DNA of 64,000 nucleotides from Sphingomonas sp. (lineage in GTDB: Bacteria > Pseudomonadota > Alphaproteobacteria > Sphingomonadales > Sphingomonadaceae), in the NCBI GenBank assembly GCA_017849555.1, contig JAFIGU010000107.1:62001-126000 (forward strand), in the 5' to 3' direction. Position 1 is the stretch's first letter; each line of letters opens with the position of its first letter. Below are positions 17,061 to 27,289 of this stretch, piece by piece. The translations under genes and the position numbers were made by a program. The notes under the pieces were generated by a model that saw only the letters and a list, made by a program, of their open reading frames with translations, did not search any database and was not told the DNA's origin.

Positions 17061-17720
17061 ATGCGGATCATGGGTAAGCTCCTTTCCTTCCTCGCGTTCC
17101 TGCTGCTGCTGGTGGGAAGCCCCGCATTTGCGCATGAAGGCCATAAAGCCGACATGACCGACGCGGAGCTGGCGCAGATGCGAGCGCAACCGGCCAATGC
17201 CAGCCAGGCGACGCCGGCTGGCGCTGCGTCGCAGGGCACGATGGCGATGGAGCACGCGCACGGTGTGGCGCCGGACGCCGCCGCGCCCGCGGCCGCGGAC
17301 AATCACGTCAAATCTCTCGGCGATTTCCTCGGCCGGCTCCACCCGATGCTGGTCCATGTCCCGATCGGGCTGCTGATGGCGGCGCTGCTCGCCGAATTGC
17401 TGTTCATCTGGAAGCCGATGGCCGGGTTCGGCATCGTCGTGCGTTTCCTCGCGGTCGGCGGCGCGCTCGGCGCGGTGGCCGCGGCCTTGCTCGGCTGGTT
17501 CTCCGCCGGCTGGCGGCTCCACGACCGGTCCGACACATTGATGGCGCACCGCTGGAACGGCACCACGATCGCCGCGGTCAGCATCGCCGCCGCAATGTTC
17601 GCGTTCCGCGCCAACCGCACCCCATTGCGCATCCTGCTCGTCTTCTTCGCGATCGCCCTGCCGATTCAGGGCTATCTCGGAGCGGAGATGGTCTACGGCC
17701 CCAACCACCTCGGCCTGTAA
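17061..17720 (+). CDS. DUF2231 family membrane protein
   Basis: This 219-residue protein starts with a signal or anchor helix (LLSFLAFLLLLVGSPAFAHEG) and a histidine- and methionine-containing linker (about 25-80) that may bind metal. The DUF2231 core has GRLHPMLVHVPIGLLMAALL followed by three further membrane helices and ends PIQGYLGAEMVYGPNH. DUF2231 proteins are inner-membrane proteins of unclear role, often near cytochrome or metal-handling genes. The start could be 17061 or 17070, as there is no strong ribosome site. The next gene (DUF411) follows after 18 bases, so they are probably cotranscribed. Confidence 0.82.
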   Translation: MRIMGKLLSFLAFLLLLVGSPAFAHEGHKADMTDAELAQMRAQPANASQATPAGAASQGTMAMEHAHGVAPDAAAPAAADNHVKSLGDFLGRLHPMLVHVPIGLLMAALLAELLFIWKPMAGFGIVVRFLAVGGALGAVAAALLGWFSAGWRLHDRSDTLMAHRWNGTTIAAVSIAAAMFAFRANRTPLRILLVFFAIALPIQGYLGAEMVYGPNHLGL

Positions 17721-17738
17721 CGGAAGAAGGGCACCCAC

Positions 17739-18209
17739 ATGCATTCATTCAATGCCGGAAAATCCGCGCGCCTCAGGCTGGCCGGCGCCGCGCTGACATT
17801 GCTTGCCGCCTGCTCGGGCGTGGCGCAGGCGACGACCTATACGATGTACCGCGATCCCGGATGCGGCTGCTGCAAGAAATGGGCGGAGCACATGCGGTCC
17901 GCGCTCAAGGCGCAGATCACGGTGGTCGAGACGCGCGACGTCGCCGCCTTCGCGGACCAGCGCGGCGTGCCGGCGGCGCTGCGCTCGTGCCACACGCTGA
18001 TCGCGGGCGGCTATGTCATCGAAGGCCATGTCCCTGCCGCCGACATCGCGCGGCTGCTCGCGACGAGGCCCAAGGGCGTCACCGGCCTCGCGGTTCCCGG
18101 CATGCCGCTGGGCTCGCCGGGGATGGAAGCCGGCGGGGAGAAAGAGCCCTATCAGGTGATCGCTTTCGGGCCGGGCGGGCGGCGGGTGTTCAGCAGCCAT
18201 AACCGGTGA
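17739..18209 (+). CDS. DUF411 metal-binding protein, exported
   Basis: This 156-residue protein has a signal peptide with a possible lipobox (LTLLAACSGVAQA). The mature part starts with a thioredoxin-like strand TYTMYRDPGCGCCKKW, whose CGCC cysteines are the putative metal ligands. The family blocks SCHTLIAGGYVIEGHVPAADI and GLAVPGMPLGSPGME follow. DUF411 proteins are repeatedly found with copper-resistance genes. Pairing with the DUF2231 protein just upstream suggests a periplasmic metal or redox pair. The function is not proven. Confidence 0.85.
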   Translation: MHSFNAGKSARLRLAGAALTLLAACSGVAQATTYTMYRDPGCGCCKKWAEHMRSALKAQITVVETRDVAAFADQRGVPAALRSCHTLIAGGYVIEGHVPAADIARLLATRPKGVTGLAVPGMPLGSPGMEAGGEKEPYQVIAFGPGGRRVFSSHNR

Positions 18210-18331
18210 CCGCGGCGGTCTCCGCGCGATAAATAAAGCAATAAACGGGCCAGATTGAATGACCTGGTGGTGAAATCGCCACGCGCCGTCGCTATAAAGG
18301 CGGTAGCGGGTATGGGGATTTTGACCGACCG

Positions 18332-18970
18332 ATGAATGTTACCGACCGTGCGGCGCTGACGCGTCGTGGTTTGCTGGGCGCAGGCGGCCTGGTCGCCGCC
18401 GCTGCCATTCTGCCTACACATGCAAGCGCGGCGCTGCCGGCCGCGCCACGCACCTCGCCGCGCGTCGTGCGGCCCGAGCTGATGCGCCGCGCGCTCGCCG
18501 CCTTGCAACGCCACGGCGCGCGCGTGCAGCGCGATCGGATGGCGATCGTTGATTTCGACGCCGCATCGGCCGAGCCGCGGTTCCATTTCGTCGATCTGGC
18601 GAGCGGCGCGAGCATTGCCAAGCTGGTCGCGCACGGCAGCGGATCGGATCCCGCGCATACCGGCTTCCTCCACCGCTTCTCCAACGCCAACGGCTCGAAC
18701 GCCTCGTCCGAAGGCGCCTTCCTAGCCGCCGATTATTATATCGGCAAGCACGGCCGGTCGCAGCGTTTGATCGGTCTCGATCCCACCAACAGCAACGCGC
18801 TCGCCCGCGCGCTCGTCATCCACGGCGCCTGGTATGCCAATGCCGACATGATCCGCACACACGGCATGCTCGGGCGCAGTCAGGGCTGTTTCGCGGTCGG
18901 CGAGCGCGAACTCGCCGAGGTGTTCGAACGGCTCGGTCCCGGCCGGATGATCTACGCCGCGAAGGTGTGA
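18332..18970 (+). CDS. Murein L,D-transpeptidase catalytic-domain protein (YkuD_2 type)
   Basis: This 212-residue exported protein has a twin-arginine-like N-terminus (LTRRGLLGAGGLVAAAA). The catalytic region has the family blocks VAHGSGSDPAHTGFL, SSEGAFLAADYYIGKHGRS, ALVIHGAWYAN and the nucleophile segment RSQGCFAV (cysteine). These match the murein L,D-transpeptidase catalytic-domain family, distinct from classical YkuD. It would form or edit 3-3 peptidoglycan crosslinks in the periplasm. It ends 16 bases from the end of a classical YkuD gene on the other strand. Confidence 0.85.
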   Translation: MNVTDRAALTRRGLLGAGGLVAAAAILPTHASAALPAAPRTSPRVVRPELMRRALAALQRHGARVQRDRMAIVDFDAASAEPRFHFVDLASGASIAKLVAHGSGSDPAHTGFLHRFSNANGSNASSEGAFLAADYYIGKHGRSQRLIGLDPTNSNALARALVIHGAWYANADMIRTHGMLGRSQGCFAVGERELAEVFERLGPGRMIYAAKV

Positions 18971-18986
18971 CGGGCGAGCGCGGCGA

Positions 18987-19952
18987 TTACTTCCCGATCA
19001 CGAAATCCTTGAGGCTGCTGACATCGGTCAGCGCATCGGGGGTGACGACGACGGTCGCGCCGGGCACCAGCACGCTTTCGATCGCGGCGCGGGTCGCCGC
19101 GGTCATGTCGACATCGCCGAGCTGCATATCCTCGTCGAGCGTCTGCCCGGGCAAGGCGATCCGCGTCCAGCGCCGCGCCCCCGCGGAATCGGCGGACTGG
19201 AGCGAGTAGAGATAGGGGTGGCTGATCTGCCGGTTCACCCCGACGGTGGCTCGGCCAATGATCCGCCCGCCGCGGATCACGAACAGGGCGCGATCGGTGG
19301 TGCTGACGACGATCGACACCGGCCCGGTCGGCGCGCGCGCCGGATCCCAGAAATCGCGCGCACCCGGCGCGCCTGCCCCGCTCTTCGCCGCCGCGGCGAT
19401 TACGTCGCCCGCCGGGACCACCGCGGGCAATGCGTCGCGCTTGGTCACCACCACCGTCATCCCGAGCGGGGTCGCGCCGTAGAGCATCTGCGCGAATTTC
19501 GCCGGCAGGCGGATGCAGCCGTGCGACGCGGCATGCCCCGGCAGCGCGCCGGCATGAAGCGCGATCCCGTCCCATGTCAGCCGCTGCATGAACGGCATCG
19601 GCGCGCTATTGTAGAGGTTGGACCGGTGATCCTTCTCCTTCTGGAGCACGGTGAAGATCCCGGTCGGCGTCTCATGCCCCTTCTTGCCCGACGAGACGGT
19701 GGTGATCGCGATCGGCAGGCCGTTGCGATAGACCACCGCGCGCTGCGTCTCGAGGTTGACGACCATCAGGATCGGCCCCGCCGGCGCGGTCTGCGGCGCC
19801 CACATATATTCGCCCGCCTTGAGCGCCTTGGCCGATCGCAGTACCGAGGCATTGTCGAGCGTCGCGCGCCCGGTGACGGTGACCGTGGCGGGTTCGGGGG
19901 CGGAAACCTGCGGCGCGAGCACGGCGGCGGCGAGCAAAGCGAACATCGACAT
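18987..19952 (-). CDS. L,D-transpeptidase, classical YkuD domain
   Basis: This 321-residue protein starts with a short signal peptide (SMFALLAAAVLAPQVSA). The YkuD domain (about 55-165) contains VNLETQRAVVYRNG, GHETPTGIFTVLQKEKDH and the catalytic HAASHGCIRLPAKFA with its cysteine nucleophile. A second part (about 190-321: VSIVVSTTDRALFVIRGG, GRATVGVNRQISHPY) resembles a degenerate repeat of the YkuD fold without the SHGC motif. It crosslinks peptidoglycan stem peptides or anchors proteins to them. It is divergent from the TonB receptor at 20195. Confidence 0.88.
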   Translation of the reverse strand: MSMFALLAAAVLAPQVSAPEPATVTVTGRATLDNASVLRSAKALKAGEYMWAPQTAPAGPILMVVNLETQRAVVYRNGLPIAITTVSSGKKGHETPTGIFTVLQKEKDHRSNLYNSAPMPFMQRLTWDGIALHAGALPGHAASHGCIRLPAKFAQMLYGATPLGMTVVVTKRDALPAVVPAGDVIAAAAKSGAGAPGARDFWDPARAPTGPVSIVVSTTDRALFVIRGGRIIGRATVGVNRQISHPYLYSLQSADSAGARRWTRIALPGQTLDEDMQLGDVDMTAATRAAIESVLVPGATVVVTPDALTDVSSLKDFVIGK

Positions 19953-20194
19953 GCCGGCGCCTTAGCGCGGATGAAGGGCGGTTTGAATCGCGGAAATTTC
20001 GCCGCTCCGGCCGATTGCCCGCGCGTGCGGACACATGTTGCGCATAAACAACGCATGAAGTGGATATAGATACGTATAAATAGGCAAATGCGTTATATTT
20101 GCTTGATCGAGCAACGAATCGCGCTAGGGGCAGCGCAATCCACGCGGGCCGCGAGCCGCCGCCCGTGCCATATCGCTCTACGGGGAGGAAAGTC

Positions 20195-22447
<2,253 letters not shown>

Positions 22448-22471
22448 GCCTAAACGGCGCCGCGATGTGGA

Positions 22472-22499
22472 TTGACGCGGCGCAGCATTTGCCTATGAC
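22472..22499 (+). promoter_or_regulatory. Promoter of the cobalamin operon
   Basis: TTGACG (22472-22477) and TATGAC (22494-22499) are 16 bases apart. Transcription from here would start near 22506, just before the first paired element of the riboswitch. Confidence 0.5.
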
Positions 22500-22508
22500 C
22501 GATCACGC

Positions 22509-22680
22509 GACAGGTTCCCCTTGACCGGGGATTGAAAGGGAACGGGGTTCGAAACCCCGGCTGCCCCTGCAACTGTGAGCGGCGAGCCACCGTGCCACAT
22601 GCCATTGGGATCGACATCCTGAGAAGGCGGCACGGAGCGGCATTGACCCGCAAGCCAGGAGACCTGCCCGTCGCGGTCGT
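22509..22680 (+). promoter_or_regulatory. Cobalamin riboswitch
   Basis: The leader carries the conserved blocks of the adenosylcobalamin aptamer in order: CAGGTTCCCC, AAAGGGAAC, GGCTGCCCCTGCAACTGTGA, a GCCA segment, GAGAAGGCGGCAC, and the B12 box AAGCCAGGAGACCTGCC at 22652-22668. About 110 bases lie between the aptamer and the receptor start, containing a CCGGC/GCCGG hairpin near 22686-22704 that may be the expression platform. Cobalamin binding should shut off the downstream uptake and salvage operon. Confidence 0.93.
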
Positions 22681-22790
22681 CCTTCGACCGGCCAGGGTGC
22701 GCCGGACGGACGGGGGTCAAACCCGCGAGACGACAAGCAACCAGCCCCGGTGCGCATCGCGCGCCGGCGCATGTCGTCATGTGGGAGACT

Positions 22791-24770
22791 ATGAAGCTTC
22801 TCTATCCAATCGCGGGCGTCGCGCTGATCGCGCCCAGCCCCCTTTTCGCCCAATCCGCCAACCAGCCGCCGGTATCGGCGCCGGCGCCCGACGCCGCCGC
22901 CACGCCCGATGCCGACGGCACCGTCGTCGTCACCGCGATGCGCGCGCCCGTCGCGATCGATCGCGTCGCGGCGTCGGTCACCGTGCTCGACAAGAATGCG
23001 ATCGACCGCGCCGGCGACATGTCGGTTTCCGATCTGCTGCTGCGCACCCCCGGGGTCACTATGTCGCGCAACGGCGGTTATGGCACCGCGACCAGCCTGC
23101 GCATCCGCGGTGCAGAGAGCGATCAGACGGTGGTGGTGATCGACGGGGTCAAGCTCAACGATCCGTCGGCGACCGGCGGCGGCTATAATTTCGCCAATCT
23201 GCTGACCGGCGACGCCGGGCGGATCGAGGTGCTGCGCGGGCCGCAGTCGATCTTGTGGGGCAGCCAGGCGATCGGCGGGGTGGTCAATGTCGTGACCCCG
23301 CTGCCCGAAAAGCGGCTCGAGGGCAGTTTCGATATCGAGGCGGGCAGCCGCGATACCGTCAGCGCGCGCGCGGCGATCGGCGGCAATGACGGGCCGCTCG
23401 CATGGCGCGTCGGCGGGCAGGCCTTCACCACCCGCGGCATCTCCGCGATCGCCCCCGATTTCGGCGGGCGGGAACTCGACGGCTATACCAACCGCTCGAT
23501 CGCCGGGCGTGCAGTGCTGACGATCACGCCCAACGTCAGCGCCGAACTGCGCGGCTATTATGCCAACGGCCGCGCCGGGATCGACGGATTCAGCGGCGAC
23601 ACCCCCGAATATACGCTCAACCGCGAATTCGTCGGCTATGCCGGCCTCAATGTCGCGCTGCTCGACGGGCGGTTCCGCAACCGGTTCGCTTATGGCTACA
23701 CCAACACCGATCGCGACAACTACAATCCGGCGCGTGCGCGGACGCTGACCTTCGACGCGGCAGGGCGCAACGAACGGCTCGAATATCAGGGCAGTTTCGC
23801 GATCGCGCGCGGGGTCGACGCGGTGTTCGGCGCGGAGAATGAGGTGAGCCGCTTCCGCAGCGTCTCGCCCGCCGCCAGCCTGTCGGTGCCGATCCCCGCG
23901 CCCGCACGCGGCCGGGCGGAGATCACCAGCTTCTACGGCCAGCTCAACGCCGCGGTGATCGCCGGGCTGACGCTGACCGCGGGGGTGCGCAACGACGATC
24001 ACAGCCGCTACGGCGGCAAGACCCTGTTCGCCGGCGGCGGCGCCTGGGCGTTGCCCACCGGCACCGTGTTCCGCGCGAGCTATTCGGAAGGCTTCAAGGC
24101 GCCGACGCTCTACCAGCTCTTCTCCGAATATGGGAACCAGGCGCTGCGCCCCGAACGCGCGAACGGATGGGAAGCGGGGGTCGAACAGCGTTTCCTCGAC
24201 GGGCATGTCGCGCTCGGCGCGACCTATTTCGAGCGGCGCTCGAACGACCTCATCATCTACAACGGCTGCTCGACCGGCGCGATCGACTCGATGTGCCTCG
24301 TCCCCGGCAGCACCACCCAGCGCCGCTTCGGCTATTACAAGAACGTCTCGCGCGCCTTCGCCAACGGCATCGAGGCGGCCGGGCATGTCGCGCTCGGCAA
24401 GCGGCTGACGATCGACGGCAATTACAGCTGGACCGCATCGGAGGATCGCTCGCCGGGCGTCGCCACGTTCGGCCGGCAATTGCCGCGCCGCCCGCGCCAC
24501 GCGTGGAACGCCAGCGCCGATTACAGCTTCCCAGGCGGTCCGTCGTTCGGCGCGGCGGTGCGCTGGTCGGGCGATACGTTCGACAGCGCGACGAGCAATG
24601 TCGTGCTCGCTTCTTATACGTTGGTCGACCTGCGCGCCGAGCTGCCCGTCACCCCGGGGCTGCGGCTGTTCGTGCGCGGCGAAAACGTGTTCGACGAGAA
24701 ATATGAGACCGTCTATCGCTACGGCACCCTCGGCCGCAGCATCTATGCCGGCTTCCGGGGGCGCTTCTGA
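22791..24770 (+). CDS. btuB: BtuB-like TonB-dependent cobalamin receptor
   Basis: This roughly 659-residue outer-membrane receptor starts with a signal peptide (MKLLYPIAGVALIAPSPLFAQ). A Met 12 bases upstream (22779) is an alternative start. The TonB box/plug reads GTVVVTAMRAPVAIDRVAAS, then VSDLLLRTPGVTMSRNGG, SLRIRGAESDQTVVVIDGVK and VLRGPQSILWGSQAIGGVVN, the BtuB-type plug. The barrel ends IYAGFRGRF. The cobalamin riboswitch in its leader and the cobT/cobS genes downstream make vitamin B12 or cobinamide the likely ligand. Its stop overlaps the next frame, giving an operon of six genes to 27990. Confidence 0.9.
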   Translation: MKLLYPIAGVALIAPSPLFAQSANQPPVSAPAPDAAATPDADGTVVVTAMRAPVAIDRVAASVTVLDKNAIDRAGDMSVSDLLLRTPGVTMSRNGGYGTATSLRIRGAESDQTVVVIDGVKLNDPSATGGGYNFANLLTGDAGRIEVLRGPQSILWGSQAIGGVVNVVTPLPEKRLEGSFDIEAGSRDTVSARAAIGGNDGPLAWRVGGQAFTTRGISAIAPDFGGRELDGYTNRSIAGRAVLTITPNVSAELRGYYANGRAGIDGFSGDTPEYTLNREFVGYAGLNVALLDGRFRNRFAYGYTNTDRDNYNPARARTLTFDAAGRNERLEYQGSFAIARGVDAVFGAENEVSRFRSVSPAASLSVPIPAPARGRAEITSFYGQLNAAVIAGLTLTAGVRNDDHSRYGGKTLFAGGGAWALPTGTVFRASYSEGFKAPTLYQLFSEYGNQALRPERANGWEAGVEQRFLDGHVALGATYFERRSNDLIIYNGCSTGAIDSMCLVPGSTTQRRFGYYKNVSRAFANGIEAAGHVALGKRLTIDGNYSWTASEDRSPGVATFGRQLPRRPRHAWNASADYSFPGGPSFGAAVRWSGDTFDSATSNVVLASYTLVDLRAELPVTPGLRLFVRGENVFDEKYETVYRYGTLGRSIYAGFRGRF

Positions 24771-24802
24771 TGCGTGCGCCGTTCATGAAAGGAGCAACGA
24801 CG

Positions 24803-25351
24803 ATGACCCGATCCGATGCGCGCGTCTCCACGCTGTGGATCATGCTGCTGACGCTGGCGAGCGCGCTCACCACCCTGGCGCTCGCCTGCGCGACGCCGTT
24901 CACCGCGCTCGCCGCGCTGGCGGCGACGCAGTTGCGCGCGCGCGACGGCATCGTGCTGATGATCGCGAGCTGGGCATTGAGCCAGGCGACCGGTTTCTGC
25001 CTGCTCGGCTATCCGCGCGACGCATCGACCTTGCTATGGGGCGCGACGCTGGGGCTGGCGGCGATCGCCGCGGTCGTCGGTGCGCGCGTCGCCGCCGATC
25101 GCGTCGCGCCGGGCCGCGTGCTGCTGCGCATCGCGGTCGCCTATCTCGGCGCGACGATCGGGTTCAAGATCGTCCAGCTCCTCGGCGCGGTCGGGCTCGG
25201 CGGGGTGGATATCGCGCTGTCGCCGGCGATCAACGCGCGGCTGTTCGCGCGCAACGCCGCGATCCTCGCCGGGCTGTATCTGCTCTATCGCACGCTCGTC
25301 GCGGCGGGGCTCCCCGCCGCGCCGCGCGACCGGCCGGTCGCCGCATGCTGA
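24803..25351 (+). CDS. Small membrane protein, candidate BtuM-like cobalamin transporter
   Basis: This 182-residue protein has five to six predicted membrane helices (about 10-30, 31-45, 49-67, 76-96, 106-126 and 150-168). The ATG at 24803 is preferred because AAAGGAG lies 8-9 bases upstream, although an in-frame Met at 24770 would overlap the receptor stop by one base. A single cysteine lies at the end of helix 3 in SQATGFCLLGYP (Cys66). The size, helix count, membrane-edge cysteine and place in a B12-riboswitch operon recall BtuM, the solitary ECF-type S component for cobalamin that uses a cysteine to bind cobalt. No btuCD genes are nearby. The BtuM assignment is inference. Confidence 0.6.
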   Translation: MTRSDARVSTLWIMLLTLASALTTLALACATPFTALAALAATQLRARDGIVLMIASWALSQATGFCLLGYPRDASTLLWGATLGLAAIAAVVGARVAADRVAPGRVLLRIAVAYLGATIGFKIVQLLGAVGLGGVDIALSPAINARLFARNAAILAGLYLLYRTLVAAGLPAAPRDRPVAAC

Positions 25352-25719
25352 AGCCCGTCCCCGGCGGCGCGGCGGTGGTGGCGTGCAACACCTGCCGCAA
25401 CGCCGCGGGGGCGGCGCTCGTCGCGGCGTTGCGCCGGGTGCAGGGCGGCGACGCGGCCTATGCCGGGGTCGCGGTGCAGGAGATGCCGTGCCTGTTCGCC
25501 TGCCGCGAGTCCTGCGCCGTCCACCTCCGCGCGCCGGGCAAGGTCGGTTATGTCCTCGGCCGGTTCGACCCGACCGACGAGGCGGCGCGCGCGATCCTCG
25601 ATTACGCGCGCGCTTATGCCGCGAGCGAGTGGGGGCAGGTGCCGTACCGCGACTGGCCCGAGGGGGTGAAGGGCCATTTCATCACCCGCACTCCGCCTGA
25701 AGGATATGTCGTCGCATGA
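25345..25719 (+). CDS. DUF1636 cysteine-rich putative metal-binding protein
   Basis: This 124-residue cytoplasmic protein has a ferredoxin-like thioredoxin-fold pattern. It has VVACNTCRNA (Cys14, Cys17) and MPCLFACRESCAVHL (Cys49, Cys53, Cys57), then GKVGYVLGRFDPTD. Five cysteines could hold an iron-sulfur cluster or cobalt. It overlaps the membrane protein by 7 bases and cobT by 4 (ATGA), so it belongs to the cobalamin operon. Genes of this family often sit beside cobalamin genes, but no reaction is established. Confidence 0.82.
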   Translation: MLKPVPGGAAVVACNTCRNAAGAALVAALRRVQGGDAAYAGVAVQEMPCLFACRESCAVHLRAPGKVGYVLGRFDPTDEAARAILDYARAYAASEWGQVPYRDWPEGVKGHFITRTPPEGYVVA

Positions 25720-26726
25720 GGATGTTCGGATCGGTCGCCGCGTTCGAGACCGCGCTCGCCACCCTCCCCGCCCCGGATCGCGTCGCGCGCGATGCGGCAG
25801 CGGCGCGACAGGCGCAACTCACCAAACCGCCCGGCTCGCTCGGCCGGCTGGAGGAAATCGCATTGTTCGTCGCCGGCTGGCACGGCGCCGCGCGGCCACG
25901 CATCGCGCGCGGCCGCGCATTGGTGTTCGCCGGCAACCACGGCGTCGTCGCACGCGGGGTGAGCGCCTTTCCCGCCGCGGTGACCGCGCAGATGGTAGCG
26001 AATTTCGCCGCCGGGGGCGCGGCGATCAATGCGCTCGCCGCTGCCGCCGGGCTGGCCCTGTCGGTCGTCCCGCTCGATCTCGACCGACCGACCGAGGATT
26101 TCACCACCGGCCCGGCGATGACCGCCGATGACTGTCTCGCCGCGCTCGACGCCGGCGCCGCGGCGATCGGCGATGCCGATCTGCTGGTGCTCGGCGAGAT
26201 GGGGATCGGCAACACCACCGCCGCCGCCGCGCTCGCCGCGGCGAGCTTCGGCGGGGCGGGGGCGGACTGGGTCGGCCCCGGCACCGGGGTCGATGCGGCC
26301 GGGGTGCAGCGCAAGGCGGCGGTCGTCGACATGGCGTTGGCGCATCACGCCGGGCACCTCGACCAAGCGTTCGAGATCCTGCGCCGGGTGGGCGGGCGCG
26401 AGATCGTCGCGATCGCCGGCGCGATCATCGCCGCGCGCCACGCACGCATCCCCGTGCTGCTCGACGGCTTCATCGGCACCGCCGCGATCGCCCCGCTGGC
26501 GCACGGCAATGCCGCGATCACCGACCATTGCCTCGCCGGGCATTGTTCGGCCGAGCCGGGGCACCGCGGCTTGCTCGACCGGCTCGGGCTGTCGCCGCTG
26601 CTCATGCTCGACATGCGATTGGGCGAGGGCAGCGGCGCGGCGGTGGCGGCGCAGATCGTCCGCGCCGCGCTCGCCGCGCATGATGAAATGGCGACCTTCG
26701 CCGAGGCCGGCGTCGCCGGGGGATGA
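25716..26726 (+). CDS. cobT: Nicotinate-nucleotide--dimethylbenzimidazole phosphoribosyltransferase
   Basis: This 336-residue cytoplasmic enzyme activates the lower ligand: dimethylbenzimidazole plus nicotinate mononucleotide give alpha-ribazole phosphate. Family motifs are KPPGSLGRLEEIA, VFAGNHGVVARGVSAFP, LGEMGIGNTTAAAAL, WVGPGTGVD, PVLLDGFIGTAAIAPLA and the catalytic MRLGEGSGAAVA with its glutamate. The length matches the family. It overlaps its neighbours on both sides by four bases. Confidence 0.96.
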   Translation: MRMFGSVAAFETALATLPAPDRVARDAAAARQAQLTKPPGSLGRLEEIALFVAGWHGAARPRIARGRALVFAGNHGVVARGVSAFPAAVTAQMVANFAAGGAAINALAAAAGLALSVVPLDLDRPTEDFTTGPAMTADDCLAALDAGAAAIGDADLLVLGEMGIGNTTAAAALAAASFGGAGADWVGPGTGVDAAGVQRKAAVVDMALAHHAGHLDQAFEILRRVGGREIVAIAGAIIAARHARIPVLLDGFIGTAAIAPLAHGNAAITDHCLAGHCSAEPGHRGLLDRLGLSPLLMLDMRLGEGSGAAVAAQIVRAALAAHDEMATFAEAGVAGG

Positions 26727-27289
26727 CGCGCTTCGCGCTCCACCTGCTGCGACACGGCGCGCCGGTCGTCACCGGGCGGATGCTCGGGCATCACGATGCC
26801 GAGGTTACGGCGGGCGGCATCGCGGCATGCGTCGCGCAGGCGCGAGGACTTCCGCCGGTCGATGCCCTAATCGCCTCCGATCTCACCCGCGCACGACGCT
26901 GCGCCGAGGCGATCGGCACGCCGCGGCGCGACCCGCGCTGGCGCGAACTCGATTTCGGCGCGTGGGACGGGCTGGCGGCGAGCGATATCGACCCCGTCGC
27001 GCTGGCGTGCTTCCACGATGACCCGGATGCTCACCCGCCCCCCGGCGGCGAAAGCTGGTCGGCGCTGGTCGCGCGGGTCGGCGCGGCGATCGACGATCTC
27101 GCCCCCGTCCCGACATTGGTGGTGACCCATGGCGGGGCGATGCGTGCCGCGCTCGCGCATCTCTGCGGGCTGAGTCTCGCCGCGACCTGGGCGTTCGACC
27201 TGCCCTATGCCGCGATGCTGTCGCTCACCGTGTGGGAGGGACAATCGCGCCGCGCGCAGATCAACGAGCTGCGGCAATGCGATCGCTGA
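26723..27289 (+). CDS. Histidine phosphatase, probable alpha-ribazole phosphatase
   Basis: This 188-residue phosphoglycerate-mutase-fold phosphatase has the phosphohistidine motif LLRHGAPV at residues 7-14. The acidic partner lies in WRELDFGAWDG, and the second histidine in LVVTHGGAMRAAL. Between cobT and cobS it most likely removes the phosphate from alpha-ribazole phosphate or cobalamin phosphate (CobC role). The start overlaps cobT by four bases and the end overlaps cobS by 13. Confidence 0.88.
   Translation: MTRFALHLLRHGAPVVTGRMLGHHDAEVTAGGIAACVAQARGLPPVDALIASDLTRARRCAEAIGTPRRDPRWRELDFGAWDGLAASDIDPVALACFHDDPDAHPPPGGESWSALVARVGAAIDDLAPVPTLVVTHGGAMRAALAHLCGLSLAATWAFDLPYAAMLSLTVWEGQSRRAQINELRQCDR

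Noticed and set aside
20060..20110. AT-rich GATACGTATAAATAG segment as another GntR operator
   Set aside because: It lacks the ATCGTATA core, and its TATAAA is more simply a -10 element for the TonB receptor.
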